The notes under the pieces: generated by a model
Told to the model about the DNA's origin: nothing
Database searches by the model: none
Seen by the model: only the letters and a program-made list of their open reading frames with translations
Shown here: one piece after another, positions 26,676 through 37,130 of the stretch
How the letters are laid out: each line of letters opens with the position of its first letter
Position numbering within the stretch: position 1 is the stretch's first letter
Position numbers and translations under genes: made by a program
DNA from: Branchiostoma floridae
Lineage: Eukaryota; Chordata; Leptocardii; Amphioxiformes; Branchiostomatidae
Direction: 5' to 3'
DNA: 37,223 nucleotides
Assembly: GCF_000003815.2 (NCBI RefSeq)
Contig: NC_049996.1
Span: 13,906,815 to 13,944,037, forward strand

Positions 26676-26810
26676 CAGGGCTCGAAATACCACCTGCATA
26701 TGCAGGTAAAATTAGAGCTGTGCAGGTATTTCTAGAGTCTAGCTGCACCTAACCTGCAATGGTCCATGTACTGGGTTTTATACATAAATGATGTAGGTGT
26801 ATTAAACAAA
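26676..26810. mobile_element. one-ended fragment of the GGGCTCGAAATAC element
   Basis: It starts with the full end CAGGGCTCGAAATACC and follows the 21208-21553 element in reverse orientation (cacctgcatatgcaggtaaaa, taacctgcaatggtccatg, gggttttatacat), then homology fades near 26810. The other terminus is missing. Confidence 0.7.
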
Positions 26811-27097
26811 ACAAAAACTCAAGTTTGACATTCCCAAACCATCTCTAGTAATGCCCCATAATGAACAGATCTGTTGCATGCCAGGATGTTCTTGATAGAA
26901 TTCAATACGTCTCTCCCTTTTCTTTTATCTACCATAGACCATATAGATAATCAGTATTCCGTACAGTGCCTTTAATCTCATCTGGCTACAAACTACATGG
27001 AGCCAATTGTCCTTCCTGGACAGTTTTAAGGGCAGGTCACAAACTATCAAGGGTAGAATATGTATGAACAACTAGGGGGCCAAAACCTACACCAGTT

Positions 27098-27405
27098 GCT
27101 CCCTGACAAGATTAACGCTCAAAATTCACCACCCAATAGCGTGTCCAAAACATGGGATATCAAACCCAGTGGCTCCGCTGCAGTACCTTAGAAGGCTGCT
27201 AGGAGGCCCAAAAATCTAATCATATCAGGGTCTTAACAACACCTTAGTGTAGCTCCCTGCCAAGATTTATCTTAAGTCCGAAAATGACCACCCAATAGCG
27301 TGTCCACACACAGGATATCAAAACCAGCCGTCCCGCTGCAGTACCTTAGAAAGACACTAGGGAATAAAAAATTCTGATCATTTCAGGGTCTTAACAACAC
27401 CTTAG
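27098..27405. repeat. tandem dimer of a 154-bp dispersed repeat
   Basis: Two units (27098-27251, 27252-27405) share gctccctg.caagatt, cacccaatagcgtgtcca, ggatatcaaa.ccag, ccgctgcagtaccttagaa and cagggtcttaacaacacctt. The middle motif (ctgcag...tagagagctgctaggaggccca) also appears in the retrotransposon-linked region near 18430-18460 on the other strand and loosely at 1030-1070, so it is a mobile family rather than a local repeat. Confidence 0.75.
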
Positions 27406-27988
27406 TAACCAAAATAACAAATATGAAGACAATCCATGCACCCAGGAATTCTCGAGTTATTGTTCGTTGACAAGGACAGACACATGTACACTCTAGAAAA
27501 CAAAACCTTCTCAGAGGAAATAATGAGGTATATACATATTGCAGCAGAGGAAATGACCCATAATGAGACTTACAGCTTTAACGCAGTAATCATTCCTATT
27601 GTGGTAAATTGAAGGTTACAGAGTCACAACATTGTCCTTGAATCCCTTGTCATAATTACATAATCTAAATTCTGCACAGCAACACTACCGTATGCAATTA
27701 CAGGGTTCTAAATTCATTTCAGGGAACTGGTGCATAGTACTGGTACAGCTATATTTATGCATATTCTCCAAGCAGGGGGAAGGAACCAGTAAAAATCCCA
27801 ACTACTACAATCTCCACAACCCTACCTCTGCTTGGAGAATAACATACATGTATGCCCACCTTTGGTCAGTAATGACCATATGGTAAAATCCTTATTATAA
27901 TATTAGGATAGTCACTGTCACATAGGGCACATCTGTACAGAGTAATCTTACAAGTCTGTTGTACTTGTAGCCAGTTTGTTGCCTATCA

Positions 27989-28478
27989 GACCGCCGTCAG
28001 AGCCTGTGTGTTGACTTTGCTACCAAAGTTGAGAAATCCCCACGGTTCTGTTCTTGGCTGCCCCCCACCCGTGTCCAACAGCACGGTAGAAACTTACGCA
28101 ACTCTGGTCAGTATCAGCAGCCTTTTGGGTCAAAGCGCTACAGGTCAAGCGCCATCCCGGCCATTGTGGAAATGCTTAACGGCCTCTAACTGAACTTTAC
28201 TCCTCAGTCACATTATAACAATTATTGCCTCCTCATGGTGACTTAAGATCTCTCTTTTTTTACAAAGTTGTCTTGTTGAAGTTTTAAAAGTCCACATAAA
28301 AAAGTCTTTCTTCAATATTGTATTATAACTAGTAACTATTGACCCATTGTTTTAACGTCGTGCATTCAGTTTTCTATGTATTTTCAATAGAACATGATTG
28401 TAATGTCCTCGCAATTCAGCCTCATAGGCTGCCAGGACGACTATTATGCTTATTGCTTGATAAACCAACAACAAACAA
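27989..28478 (+). mobile_element. 3' fragment of a CR1/L2-like non-LTR retrotransposon
   Basis: The plus-strand frame 27989-28189 reads DRRQSLCVDFATKVEKSPRF, then CSWLPP and a basic stretch with HGRNLRNSGQYQQPFGSKRY, ending IPAIVEMLNGL and TAA. The pattern RR..LC..FA.K..K.PRF..W.P...R....H.R..R....Y..P...++RY+.S.IP...++LN is the known C-terminus of reverse transcriptase proteins of this class. A 290-bp 3' UTR follows, ending in (aac)n-like repeats. It is 5'-truncated and not a host gene. Confidence 0.62.
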
Positions 28479-29509
28479 CTTCTACCTTTGAATTACACGT
28501 CTGGTCACATTGCCATCCTTAGGACGATAAGGAGATATGCCCATGCCAAAATGCCATTATTTGTATTGTTTAGGCTACGACATTTTGAAACAGAGAAAAT
28601 TTTATGTGTAACTGACTCAAAGATCCAAATAAGACAAACCATATTCTTATTATAACTTGTCAAGAGTAAAGACAAATTGACCAATGAACTGTCCTGAAAA
28701 AATGACCTGCAAGCTAGAAGTGAAATTTAACACCACCCTTGCGTTCAATGACCTTGCCAAGTCAATAGGAAACGTACGGTCATCGTTTGTTAGGGCAAAA
28801 CGACAAAAAGAAGCTCTTGCGTAAGCAGTAACAGGACACATATACATTGGCCCTAAATATAGTGGCATCAGCATTACAGATATATAAGACATACAAATTT
28901 GACAGCAAACAACAACAAACCTAAATATGGTTTTAACAGGAATTCTTTAGTTGGGAGGTTGAACCAAAATGTACTTTCTCTTAAATTAACATAACCTTCA
29001 ACGAGAAAAACTTCAAAAAATAAAGTAAATTGATATAAAAGATACCTTTTTCAAATTATGAGTATTAATATCTATCTTGTAAATAGTTTTGGAAATGCGA
29101 TCTTTGGAAATAGCATTATGGAAATAACTCTTATGACCTTTATCCTTCAAGCATACGTGCACAAGGTGCCTTTGGTAGAATGAGTCAGCAAAATTCTCCA
29201 AATGCCTGAAAGCAGTAGTGAGACAATCTGTCCCTGGTGCATTGCCTCTACAGTACTAATAACATATGACAGTTATTTCTAAAGGAAAGTAATTAGAAAC
29301 TGCTAATGTTCCACTAATTTGATAGGATTCTACATAGATTTCTTCATGCACAGATTCAAAGTATGGGACATGAACACAGTTTAGAGAGTACCTTGATAAC
29401 ACGTCGTCTAACTTAAAGTATGGCGTAAGCAATTATTTTGATGAATAAGATGCATCGATAATGTGCAATACAGTTATTGTTAACATGAATTCACAACATG
29501 AATTGGCAT

Positions 29510-29721
29510 TACTGTAAATGCATTTAAGTTCGCGGGGATTTAATTTCACGGTAGCAGGAAAAATGACTTTTCGCCGTGGTTTTAAGTTCGCGGTAACACC
29601 GTAGACTGCAGTCTAATACCATAATAGAAAAATGTTCGCGGTGGATTTAAGTTCGCGGTGAAGTGGTCACCGCAAAAACTGCGAACATTTATCCACCGCG
29701 AACATTTCTGCATTTACAGTA
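29510..29721. mobile_element. TA-flanked MITE, TACTGTAAATGCA ends (best copy)
   Basis: TACTGTAAATGCA and its complement TGCATTTACAGTA bound 212 bp; if the outer TA is the target site, this is the Tc1/mariner-type pattern. The body contains several copies of taagttcgcgg and ccgcgaac and is unusually CpG-rich for the window. At least three relatives are in the window. Confidence 0.82.
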
Positions 29722-31737
29722 TTTTCAAGCAGATGTAGGGTTAAAGACTTGTAAAACTATGCTTGCCGAATGGGTATTTGACTGTTAAAGTAAGAAAGCT
29801 AGCCAGTTGGAAAATTCATGATTTCCTTCCAAATGTAACATGCGACAGCATCTCAATTTCATGATAGAAAACATAAAAAAACACCAAAACATGCGTAATA
29901 GCAGCATACTACAATTCAAACCTACAGATCTTAATCAACTTCATATTCTGATTTTAGAACTGTTACGTTAGATACTAGTATCACTATAGATTGATTTTCT
30001 GTAAGAAAATTCGAGCACCAAGGTATGGTTTTAAGAACCTTTGAACCATGAATAAACAAGGTCATTCAACAACCTTTCAAGCAACTTGGCTACAAACGTC
30101 TATAAATGGTTATTGAAGTACGGCGGTATGCAGTGCCTGTCCCGGTGTCGATTCATCCCTTCACTGCTGTGTTTACCGACGCTGTTTTATTGTTATTGTG
30201 GTTTACATTACGGTCAATGACTAACCCTTGTTCATACTGTCCTGTCAAGATTCCAGAAGTGGTACCACGGCTTGGAGGAAAAAGGTCAAGGCATTATGCA
30301 ATAGCTTGGGTGGTGACTGTCCTTCCATCTCTTGACAGAATTTTGCTGCTTAGAATAGACAAAACTTTGTGTTGAACGAAGAAATTGAAACTTCACGACA
30401 TTGTCATCATGAAAGTGTCAACATTACTCCAAATTCTCCAATGTCTTTCACCAAATCAGAATGAAGCAGCTGGAATGAAGACATTTGAAACCAGCCGCTC
30501 AAAATGCAAAAGATTACAAACTATTTCCCAGGGCACAAGTTATAAGCGAGATACATAACAAAAACAAAACCATCTTTTGACACTTGGTTATCTACACACC
30601 ATGTAGACAGTCTCCAGGGCATTTTCTTATCACCAGACTGTAGTCTGGAATATGCGAGCCATGTTACTATGCCAGACTTTACTTACAGTTAATTTACCAT
30701 CAGTTAATTCACCATAATGATTTATCTATCACGACAACCAAGACAATGTGCAGTCATTTACATGTGCGACAGAATGTGTGCCTACTTTATTGGTTACAAG
30801 GAAACGTTGAAGTGTTACTAGCAACTTAATTTGGCTGTACAACATGTTTAGGTTTGCTTGAAATTTAAAAGGTGTAACATGTATGTATGTATGTATAAGA
30901 TGTTTATGTGTTGGTTCTAAACGCAGTTATGTTATGGTTCTAAATATAATAAGGCAGCAGACATGTAAGCTGGATACCAGGTTAGTACTGAAGTACCAAG
31001 GAAGGAATACGGCTGACTTTTGCAACCAAGCAACAATACACAACATGTTGAACAAAGCAAGGTGGCCTAGGTTGTTGAATCTAAAGTTCCAATATTTCAT
31101 AGGTCCCAATGTTGTGCTCTTAAGGACAGTCACACTTTGAGCCTTGTTATATTAGACTTTAGAGAACCCAATACACCTGTCAATAAGAGTTGTATGAGAG
31201 TGGATGAGACATTACAGATGGTCTTGAACTTGATGTACAAAACTGGTGAGATGCCTAAACTAAAGGTTGTATTCTGGTTAAGGAACAAGCTACAATTACA
31301 AACAAAGTTGGATTCTATACTTCACAAAATTGCTATGTAAAAAAAAAAAAAGAAGAAGCACATATGTCAAAAACATAGTACCTGACAGTGTATACATGCA
31401 ACATGGAACATAATTATGGTTTCTAACATTCAACATGAACATAAATCTACTGTATATGACAAGTATACGAAGCAAATGTCAACAATGTTACAAGTTGATA
31501 CCACACACATGCATACATGCACATCACATTCCCCATTTCTAATAACATTCTATGGATGGCATTCAATTTCCTTTACCATGTATATTTCCACCTTCATCAT
31601 ATAAAACCCTAGGAAGCATATGATGGCTGGCTTAACTGTCACCCCTGAAGGGCAATGCACCAATTAAATCCGCCCACTGGCTGTCACTCAAATGTCAGGG
31701 TCAACAACCTCAACCATTCTAACATATGATAGCCTTT

Positions 31738-31813
31738 CACCAAAAAGTAGTTACTCAAGCAACTGGATATGGTTTTGGAAATATACAGTTGCTTGAGTAA
31801 CTACTTTTTGGTG
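31738..31813. repeat. 28-bp perfect foldback of the CAAGCAACTG family
   Basis: The arms 31738-31765 and 31786-31813 (caccaaaaagtagttactca + agcaactg) are exact reverse complements around a 20-nt centre. The flank tattacctggatgtctaacc is the reverse of the flank seen at 37030-37052 and about 450-467, so the family's outer sequence is shared. Confidence 0.85.
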
Positions 31814-32361
31814 TATCTTATTACCTGGATGTCTAACCTACATCGACGTATGATAACCTTTCATTTTGGCATCAATACATTTGACACATGGAGTCTAATG
31901 TTGAGGGAAGCATTGTTATGCTTATCAACTTGTCAATTAATTATGCTTATAGTTATACCTAAGAACAATGGTAATTCAACTGCAATTGCCACTAGTCACA
32001 AACAATTATACACAATGCTGCTATTGTTTCAGATGACTTTACAGTAATTCAACTAATTGCCTCCACTTTTACATCAGAAGGTAAATAGAAACTGTAAATA
32101 TGGCTATTTCAGAATTTGAACTATTCCTATCATTTTGTTGTCATGCCAATATTTACTGGTAACATGTGTATATTATGTTTCTTATAATCAACAGCAATTT
32201 AAGTCAACAAAACTTTTGAGTATGTATACTTACAAGTAATACAAATAAAAGGTCAACACATAAGGATTATTCACATGATTGGACTATGGATGAACATGGT
32301 CACACTTTTATATTTACATCGATGAAGGTTAGACGATTCAAGGTAAAAAGATATAACAAAT

Positions 32362-32456
32362 AGCAATTACTTAAGCAACTGGATACAAACTCAAGCAACT
32401 GGGTATGAATTATGATTTCCAAAATCATATCCAGTTGGTTGAGTGATTGTTATTTG
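32362..32456. repeat. CAAGCAACTG-family element, third copy
   Basis: agcaattacttaagcaactg at the left, a second caagcaactgggtatg inside, and aatcatatccagttggttga + gtgattgtt at the right. It lies about 50 bp from the donor of the 5' UTR exon at 32509. Confidence 0.7.
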
Positions 32457-32508
32457 GCATACTGTCATATCACATGTACTACCATTTTATGAGGAGAAAT
32501 ATCCTTAC

Positions 32509-32616
32509 CTCAGAACACCTGTAAAGGCTGGAGCTGTGGTAGAGAAAGCAGAGACTGGCAGTTGCAGAGTGGCAGTGCAGGTCTCCCATTCACTGTGATA
32601 AACTTACTACAGCGGC
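32509..32616 (-). other. 5' UTR exon of the SLC4A4-like gene, carrying a uORF
   Basis: A 108-nt block has a good acceptor (TATTTCTTCCAG) and a good donor (TCTGAG|GTAAGG) on the minus strand. The first coding exon begins with its own acceptor and has an in-frame stop just before its ATG, so at least one upstream leader exon is required; this is the best candidate in the 10.7 kb upstream. It holds an ATG at 32589-32587 that is open for 27 codons to the donor. Confidence 0.6.
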
Positions 32617-33808
32617 CTGGAAGAAATATACATACATTCATTTAATACAAGCTACAATATTCATCATAGTGCATTGGTAGTGCAAAAGTGTTCTCTTCAC
32701 TGTTTCTGAAAGAATGGTGGCCACAAATTTATAAGCTGTGAGAAACTGAAGAACAACCAATTCTTACGAATTAGGAAAAACGTGATAGCGCTGCCTTACG
32801 CAACACTGGCTGCTATTTTAGGCACAATTGTGTGGCTAATTCATTCATTTACAACTGTTGAATATTTAAACCGGCACATGTCGGTACATTCATGCTTATA
32901 ATGCCAGTTTATTTGCATGTGGCAACAGTAAATGTGTGCTATGGAAGCAGAGGTGTAGTTCTCTCTGACATTTGATTGACAGGTCCAAAAGCAGAGCTAA
33001 TTGACTGCAACACATTGAGGTACTAGTACATATATGCACACAACTCTTTCATTGACAATACAGTATGACATCCTCACACAAACAAGCAATGGTTTTTACA
33101 AATTTACACTAACCAAGTTCTGTGTATCTAACTCTAAGGATAAAAGTGGATGACAAGTTTCCATCATAAATTCAATGAGTATGTAGTATGACATCTTCAC
33201 ACTGACAAGCAATAGTTTTTACAAATGTATGCTACCTAAGTTCTGTGTATCTAAGGATAAGTGGATGACAAGTTTCCAATTTTAAGACTTAAGTTTATTT
33301 GTCAATGAGCATTTCTAGGTACTGAAAGGTGCAATATCAACTCAACTAGGATTAGTAGGAATTTTTAGCCACCTATCAAAATGAGCACTTTCTCTAACTC
33401 TCTCTCTGTCGGTCAGTCTATACAGACTATGATATGCAAAAAGAAACCCAATCAATCCAATCAAAATGAGCACTATACTACTCTTTAGATCCTGTTCAAA
33501 GCAAGATTTGCGAATCAGAAATCATCCATGCATGGTATTGATGCCGAATCACATTCATTATGTGGATTTGGCAGAGCAGGGCTAACTCTACTCTGAGCCA
33601 GATTCGGTTCATACAATTACAAGAATTCAGGAATGTGCATCAGTTTCGAGCCCGGGGGTGAGTTCAGATTTGTGAATCCCGGTACAAATGGAGTCTTAAC
33701 TAACATAGGAAATAAGGAAGTGGGCGCAATTCTTTATCGTATCAGTGACTGTTGAATTGGGTGAGGGCTCTGGGGCATCCCTGTGACAGGTACATTTGTA
33801 CAGAAGTT
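32617..33808. other. leader intron, no gene seen
   Basis: Besides the duplicated segment at 33062-33278, this is unremarkable AT-rich DNA with no supported exon. Confidence 0.6.
33062..33278. repeat. two direct copies of a 100-bp intergenic/leader segment
   Basis: 33062-33163 and 33185-33278 share agtatgacatc.tcacac, acaagcaat.gtttttaca, aagttctgtgtatcta and gtggatgacaagtttcca, offset by 123 bp, with scattered small deletions. Confidence 0.8.
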
Positions 33809-33900
33809 AGCCTGGTTACCCCAGCCCGATCTCAAAAATATCTATCATGCAGGGATACACGATAGATATTATCAAGGTTGGGGTCTGGAATCCAGGCAAC
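33809..33900. mobile_element. short foldback element, TAGCCTGG ends
   Basis: TAGCCTGGTTACCCCAGCCC on the left and the complement TTGCCTGGATTCCAGACCCC on the right are imperfect inverted repeats. Inner arms atatctatc and gatagatat pair exactly. No clear target duplication. Confidence 0.5.
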
Positions 33901-34090
33901 ATAAAAGTTTGAAAAAAAGGAAGAAAAAAAACAACTGCTGGAATGACAAAGAATATTTTTCTTAGATAAAAATTAAAGTTTTTATCAGCTTTTTTTTACA
34001 TAGACAGTTAATTCTTTTGACATAACTTTGGCATGTGGGTGTTAGTGTTATTTGTCAGAGTTACAGACACCATGTTATAACATTGCATAT

Positions 34091-34165
34091 GCATTTTGCC
34101 TACATACTAATTTCAACACTTGCCATGCATTGGCAAGTGTTGAAATTAGTATGTAGACAAAATGC
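34091..34165. repeat. 35-bp near-perfect hairpin, 5-nt loop
   Basis: Arms 34091-34125 and 34131-34165 (for example tactaatttcaacacttgcc and its complement) pair with one mismatch around tgcat. It lies between the proximal leader exon and the candidate upstream leader exon. A foldback MITE remnant or a transcribed hairpin are both possible; no target duplication was seen. Confidence 0.9.
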
Positions 34166-34723
34166 TAACATACATATTTAAAAGCCCTGAACGGAAGAAC
34201 TTGTTCCTTTGTTTGGAACTGAAGCTTCTAAACACACAAACAACAATTGCTGTCCATTGATCGCGGTCAAAACTTATCCTTGATATCTTTTCTTGTAAAC
34301 TCGTGACAAAAGCGGAAAACTTGATAAACGTAATAGACTAATACACATCAAAATTAATCGTAACCGTTACACTGGAAAAATCAGGGCACCTTACGGTAAA
34401 TTATTGCGCAGATTCTGTAACATTGTCACAAGAAGAATCCTTAGCCATTCTGAAATAACTGTAATGCTCAAATAGGCTTCAAAATTTGCTGAAAACCGCA
34501 GAACTGTTTAAAAGCCATATGTTACAAACTAACGTTACCACGTCGCGTGGATTTTCTTTGTCCCCCTCATTCGATCAGCTTGTCTTTGAAGATTTTACGT
34601 CACAAAACGCTGCCTTGGCTGTTTAAACCCTTGTGAAAGGTCTACTTTCTTTGCTGACCGACGCTAGACGTGCTATGTGGTCGGTAAACGACAGTAAAGC
34701 GTGCAGAAGTGACGAGACTTTAC

Positions 34724-34775
34724 CTGATCGGGAGTTTTGTACGCCGACATCGGACCGCAGGCCGGTTCTACGCAG
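34724..34775 (-). other. possible 5' UTR exon (non-coding)
   Basis: On the minus strand a pyrimidine-rich stretch ends in TTCTTCCTCAG at 34776. A 52-nt GC-rich block follows and is closed by CAG|GTAAAG at 34724. It could be an internal leader exon, or the end of a longer first exon that reads through the apparent acceptor. It contains an ATG whose frame would run on into the next leader exon. The local rise in CpG content supports proximity to a promoter. No transcript evidence is available; this rests on splice-site shape only. Confidence 0.4.
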
Positions 34776-35017
34776 CTGAGGAAGAAGGAATATACCATTC
34801 AACTAAGTGGGGCATTTACGTAAAGTCGTATGTCTCAACTGACTTACACCCTCTTTTGATAATCTTATATAGTTTGTATTTCATATATCATAAATCTTCA
34901 CGAATTTTCAATATATATAGGTAATATTCATTTCAGTTGTGTACAAAATTAGCCTAATCTAAAATTTTATAATTGTTAATTTCCCCATCAACATAGTGGA
35001 AAGGTCCGTGCGTCATC

Positions 35018-35182
35018 ATGGCGGCTGATCATGCAGTCGTGACACAAGAAGGGCATCAAAACATGGCAGGATTTCTCGATAAGTTTCCTCAGAAAAACAC
35101 TTTTACACCGTTAGTGTCACCAACGAATACCTTGGGCTACCACACAATGTTGAATTGTTGCAGGGATCTCGGTAGTTTTTGA
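35018..35182 (+). CDS. short plus-strand ORF with strong start context (unassigned)
   Basis: 54 codons from catcATGGcg (A at -3, G at +4), starting MAADHAVVTQEGHQNMAGFL. It sits about 0.25 kb beyond the candidate leader exon of the minus-strand gene, in a CpG-richer zone, so it could be the first exon of a divergent gene; GATCTCG|GTAGTT at about 35170 would be its donor. No homolog is recognised and chance occurrence is quite possible. Confidence 0.25.
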   Translation: MAADHAVVTQEGHQNMAGFLDKFPQKNTFTPLVSPTNTLGYHTMLNCCRDLGSF

Positions 35183-35488
35183 GATTATGACGTTTTCTTC
35201 CGCATCCATACCTGGAAACTCACAGAAGCAAACGTCCTTCTTTTGACCTGACAGCCCAACTTTCCTTGGCGTCGCCCTACTTTTAACCTCCTGATTGGTG
35301 GGAGCGAGATGGGTGGAGCTAAAGGGAAAAACCGCGGAGTTTTAAATGTTTATGTTCTTCAGATTTTGTTCCAATGTGCTCAGATTTTGATAATGCACAC
35401 GAGATGTCAAATTTGTCATACACGAACACAGCCGAGGTTTTAGTTGTTATGGATACGGTCTGAGGGGGTACCCCGGCCCGGGTCGCTG

Positions 35489-35494
35489 TATAAA
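35489..35494 (+). promoter_or_regulatory. possible TATA box after a GC-rich block
   Basis: TATAAA follows ccccggcccgggtcgctg. It is placed to serve a plus-strand start near 35520, upstream of the ORF at 36156. This is one short motif with no independent support. Confidence 0.2.
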
Positions 35495-36155
35495 CGGACT
35501 CCTGGCCCTTGCATATTTGGTACTGTCCTTTCTACAGATATTCATTCTTTATATGGCACCTACGAGTATTTAGCTTCTCTAGGGTTTCGTTAATTACTTA
35601 CAGAGTATAATTGTTGTTATAATGATGTTCATGATTGATTGCCACAAGTTTTGGATCTCCGGTTTGTGCGGTCTTCGGGTGTCAATTTACTGCAGTTTTG
35701 TAAGAAACCGCAAGGTGACGCTAATGCACGGTCATCAATGCATTATATCGATGGCGCGAGTGATCTCTAACGTTACATTCAACGATGGCTGTAAGAGTTT
35801 TGAAAACTCTGTTTGTAAGAAATTGTTGTATAAAGATGCAATAGACTGTTAATCATTCTATCGCTTATATGTTCTGAGAAGCCACTGCCCAATATCAAAC
35901 TGGTAACTGCAATTAGTCTGCTATTGTTTTGTGGTAAGTGTGAACAAGGTGTTATACTTTGTACTGTTCTTTGATGAACGGGACAACAAAGCCAATAGCT
36001 GGTACATGTTATAATTAGGGCCATGCGATGTAGTAGACAGTTGTCTAACTTTGTGTCTCAGGCACTGGCAAAAAAGAATAAAAAAGGTTTTCAACCTCCG
36101 GCTTGGTCGAACTGGCAGTTGAGCAGGGAGTTGTTAAGGGAGTCGGACAGAGGAG

Positions 36156-36644
36156 ATGGCCAGTGTCAGCCAGAGAGCATGTAACGTTAGCCATAGACCT
36201 GCCCTAACGGAGTCTCCCGTGCCACAGTGTACGGAAAAGCCCTGTCTCTGTGTCTGTTCTGTTATTCCCGATGCGCTAGTCCGGACGCGGATAAAAGAAC
36301 CAGGGTCTTACCCTCAGTTACATGAAACTGTACAAGTACCTCTTGTATACCTGGCGGATGCCATGCCTGTCGCTGTAGTGGCAATGGATGTGGAATTCTG
36401 TACTTCTACGTTCTATTCGGATACGTTATGGAGAGCGCTGTTGGATCGGCAATCCGACTGCCAGTCTAGTGGCCGGGCGTTCATGTCCTCTGTGCCCTAT
36501 CGCCAATACTCGGATCAATGCTATCTACTCTTGGTCACTTTTGTTTTGTTGGCCATACGGAAGCCCCTTCAGATAGCCGACACCGCATTCAGTCGCGCCC
36601 ACAGAGCATCAAGACCTAGGTTTGTATACGTATCTCCTTTCTGA
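36156..36644 (+). CDS. 162-codon plus-strand ORF, unknown
   Basis: This is the longest uninterrupted frame in the window that is not explained by the transporter or by repeats. The start context is gagATGGcc. It is Cys-, Ser- and Arg-rich with two moderately hydrophobic stretches (VPLVYLADAMPVAVVAM and CYLLLVTFVLLAI). Local GC is higher than in the surrounding DNA, which makes long chance frames more likely. CCTAG|GTTTGT at about 36619 could be a donor. I recognise no family. Confidence 0.25.
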   Translation: MASVSQRACNVSHRPALTESPVPQCTEKPCLCVCSVIPDALVRTRIKEPGSYPQLHETVQVPLVYLADAMPVAVVAMDVEFCTSTFYSDTLWRALLDRQSDCQSSGRAFMSSVPYRQYSDQCYLLLVTFVLLAIRKPLQIADTAFSRAHRASRPRFVYVSPF

Positions 36645-37019
36645 TGACGTGTATCATATATGTAGAAAATGCTCATGAAACGTCCCTGATGCAACAAGAG
36701 CTTTGGGATGATATGCAAGTATATGTTCTGTACGGACGACGATTACGTCTCTTATGTGAAGCGAACATGTGTAAGAATGTTATGTATGTTTCCTACTAGA
36801 ATGTATGATAGTAGATGACTTATTGATACAAGAAACTGTACATAATATGGTGAGCATGTTCCAGTATTTATCATAGATCGTCTCATGGAATACAAAATAG
36901 CTGTATTATCAGATACCTTAGAAGCTTAAGGTCTTTATGTTATAACTTTTTTCTATCAATGATATAACTCTTTTCAATCAGAATTTCGTTATATATTCTA
37001 AGGTCCCACAGTTGATTGT

Positions 37020-37130
37020 GCATGCGTCGATGTAGGTCAGACATCCAGGTAATAAGCTACGCCAAAATAATAGTTACTAATGCAACTGGATATGGTTTTG
37101 GAAACGGTCAGATGTTTCAGCTGGAATCCA
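37020..37130. repeat. CAAGCAACTG-family element, partial copy at the window edge
   Basis: catgcgtcgatgtaggtcag, then acatccaggtaataagctac, atagttactaatgcaactgg and tcagatgtttcag follow the family order; the matching right arm is not seen before the window ends. Confidence 0.6.

Larger units (their letters stand above)
21774..32508. other. large 5' intron (10.7 kb) of the transporter gene
   Basis: It contains the repeats, MITEs, retrotransposon fragment and DR1 site listed separately. Elsewhere (24853-26675, 28479-29509, 29722-31737) I see no exon with convincing splice sites plus homology. A (TGTA)n patch lies at about 30880-30895 and an A12 run at about 31341. Alternative first exons, as in vertebrate NBCe1, could be hidden here. 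Confidence 0.6.
35183..37019. other. presumed 5' flank of the transporter gene
   Basis: Higher CpG and GC than the introns from about 34.5 to 36.6 kb, consistent with promoter-proximal DNA. It holds only the weak TATA candidate and the unassigned 162-codon frame. Confidence 0.4.

Noticed and set aside
27989-28193. Host gene encoded at 28008-28193
   Set aside because: The informative frame is a neighbouring one that matches the C-terminus of CR1/L2-like reverse transcriptase proteins; it is a truncated transposon.
34091-34165. microRNA precursor
   Set aside because: A 35-bp perfect stem with a 5-nt loop lacks the bulges and loop size usual for animal pre-miRNA; kept only as a hairpin of unknown role.
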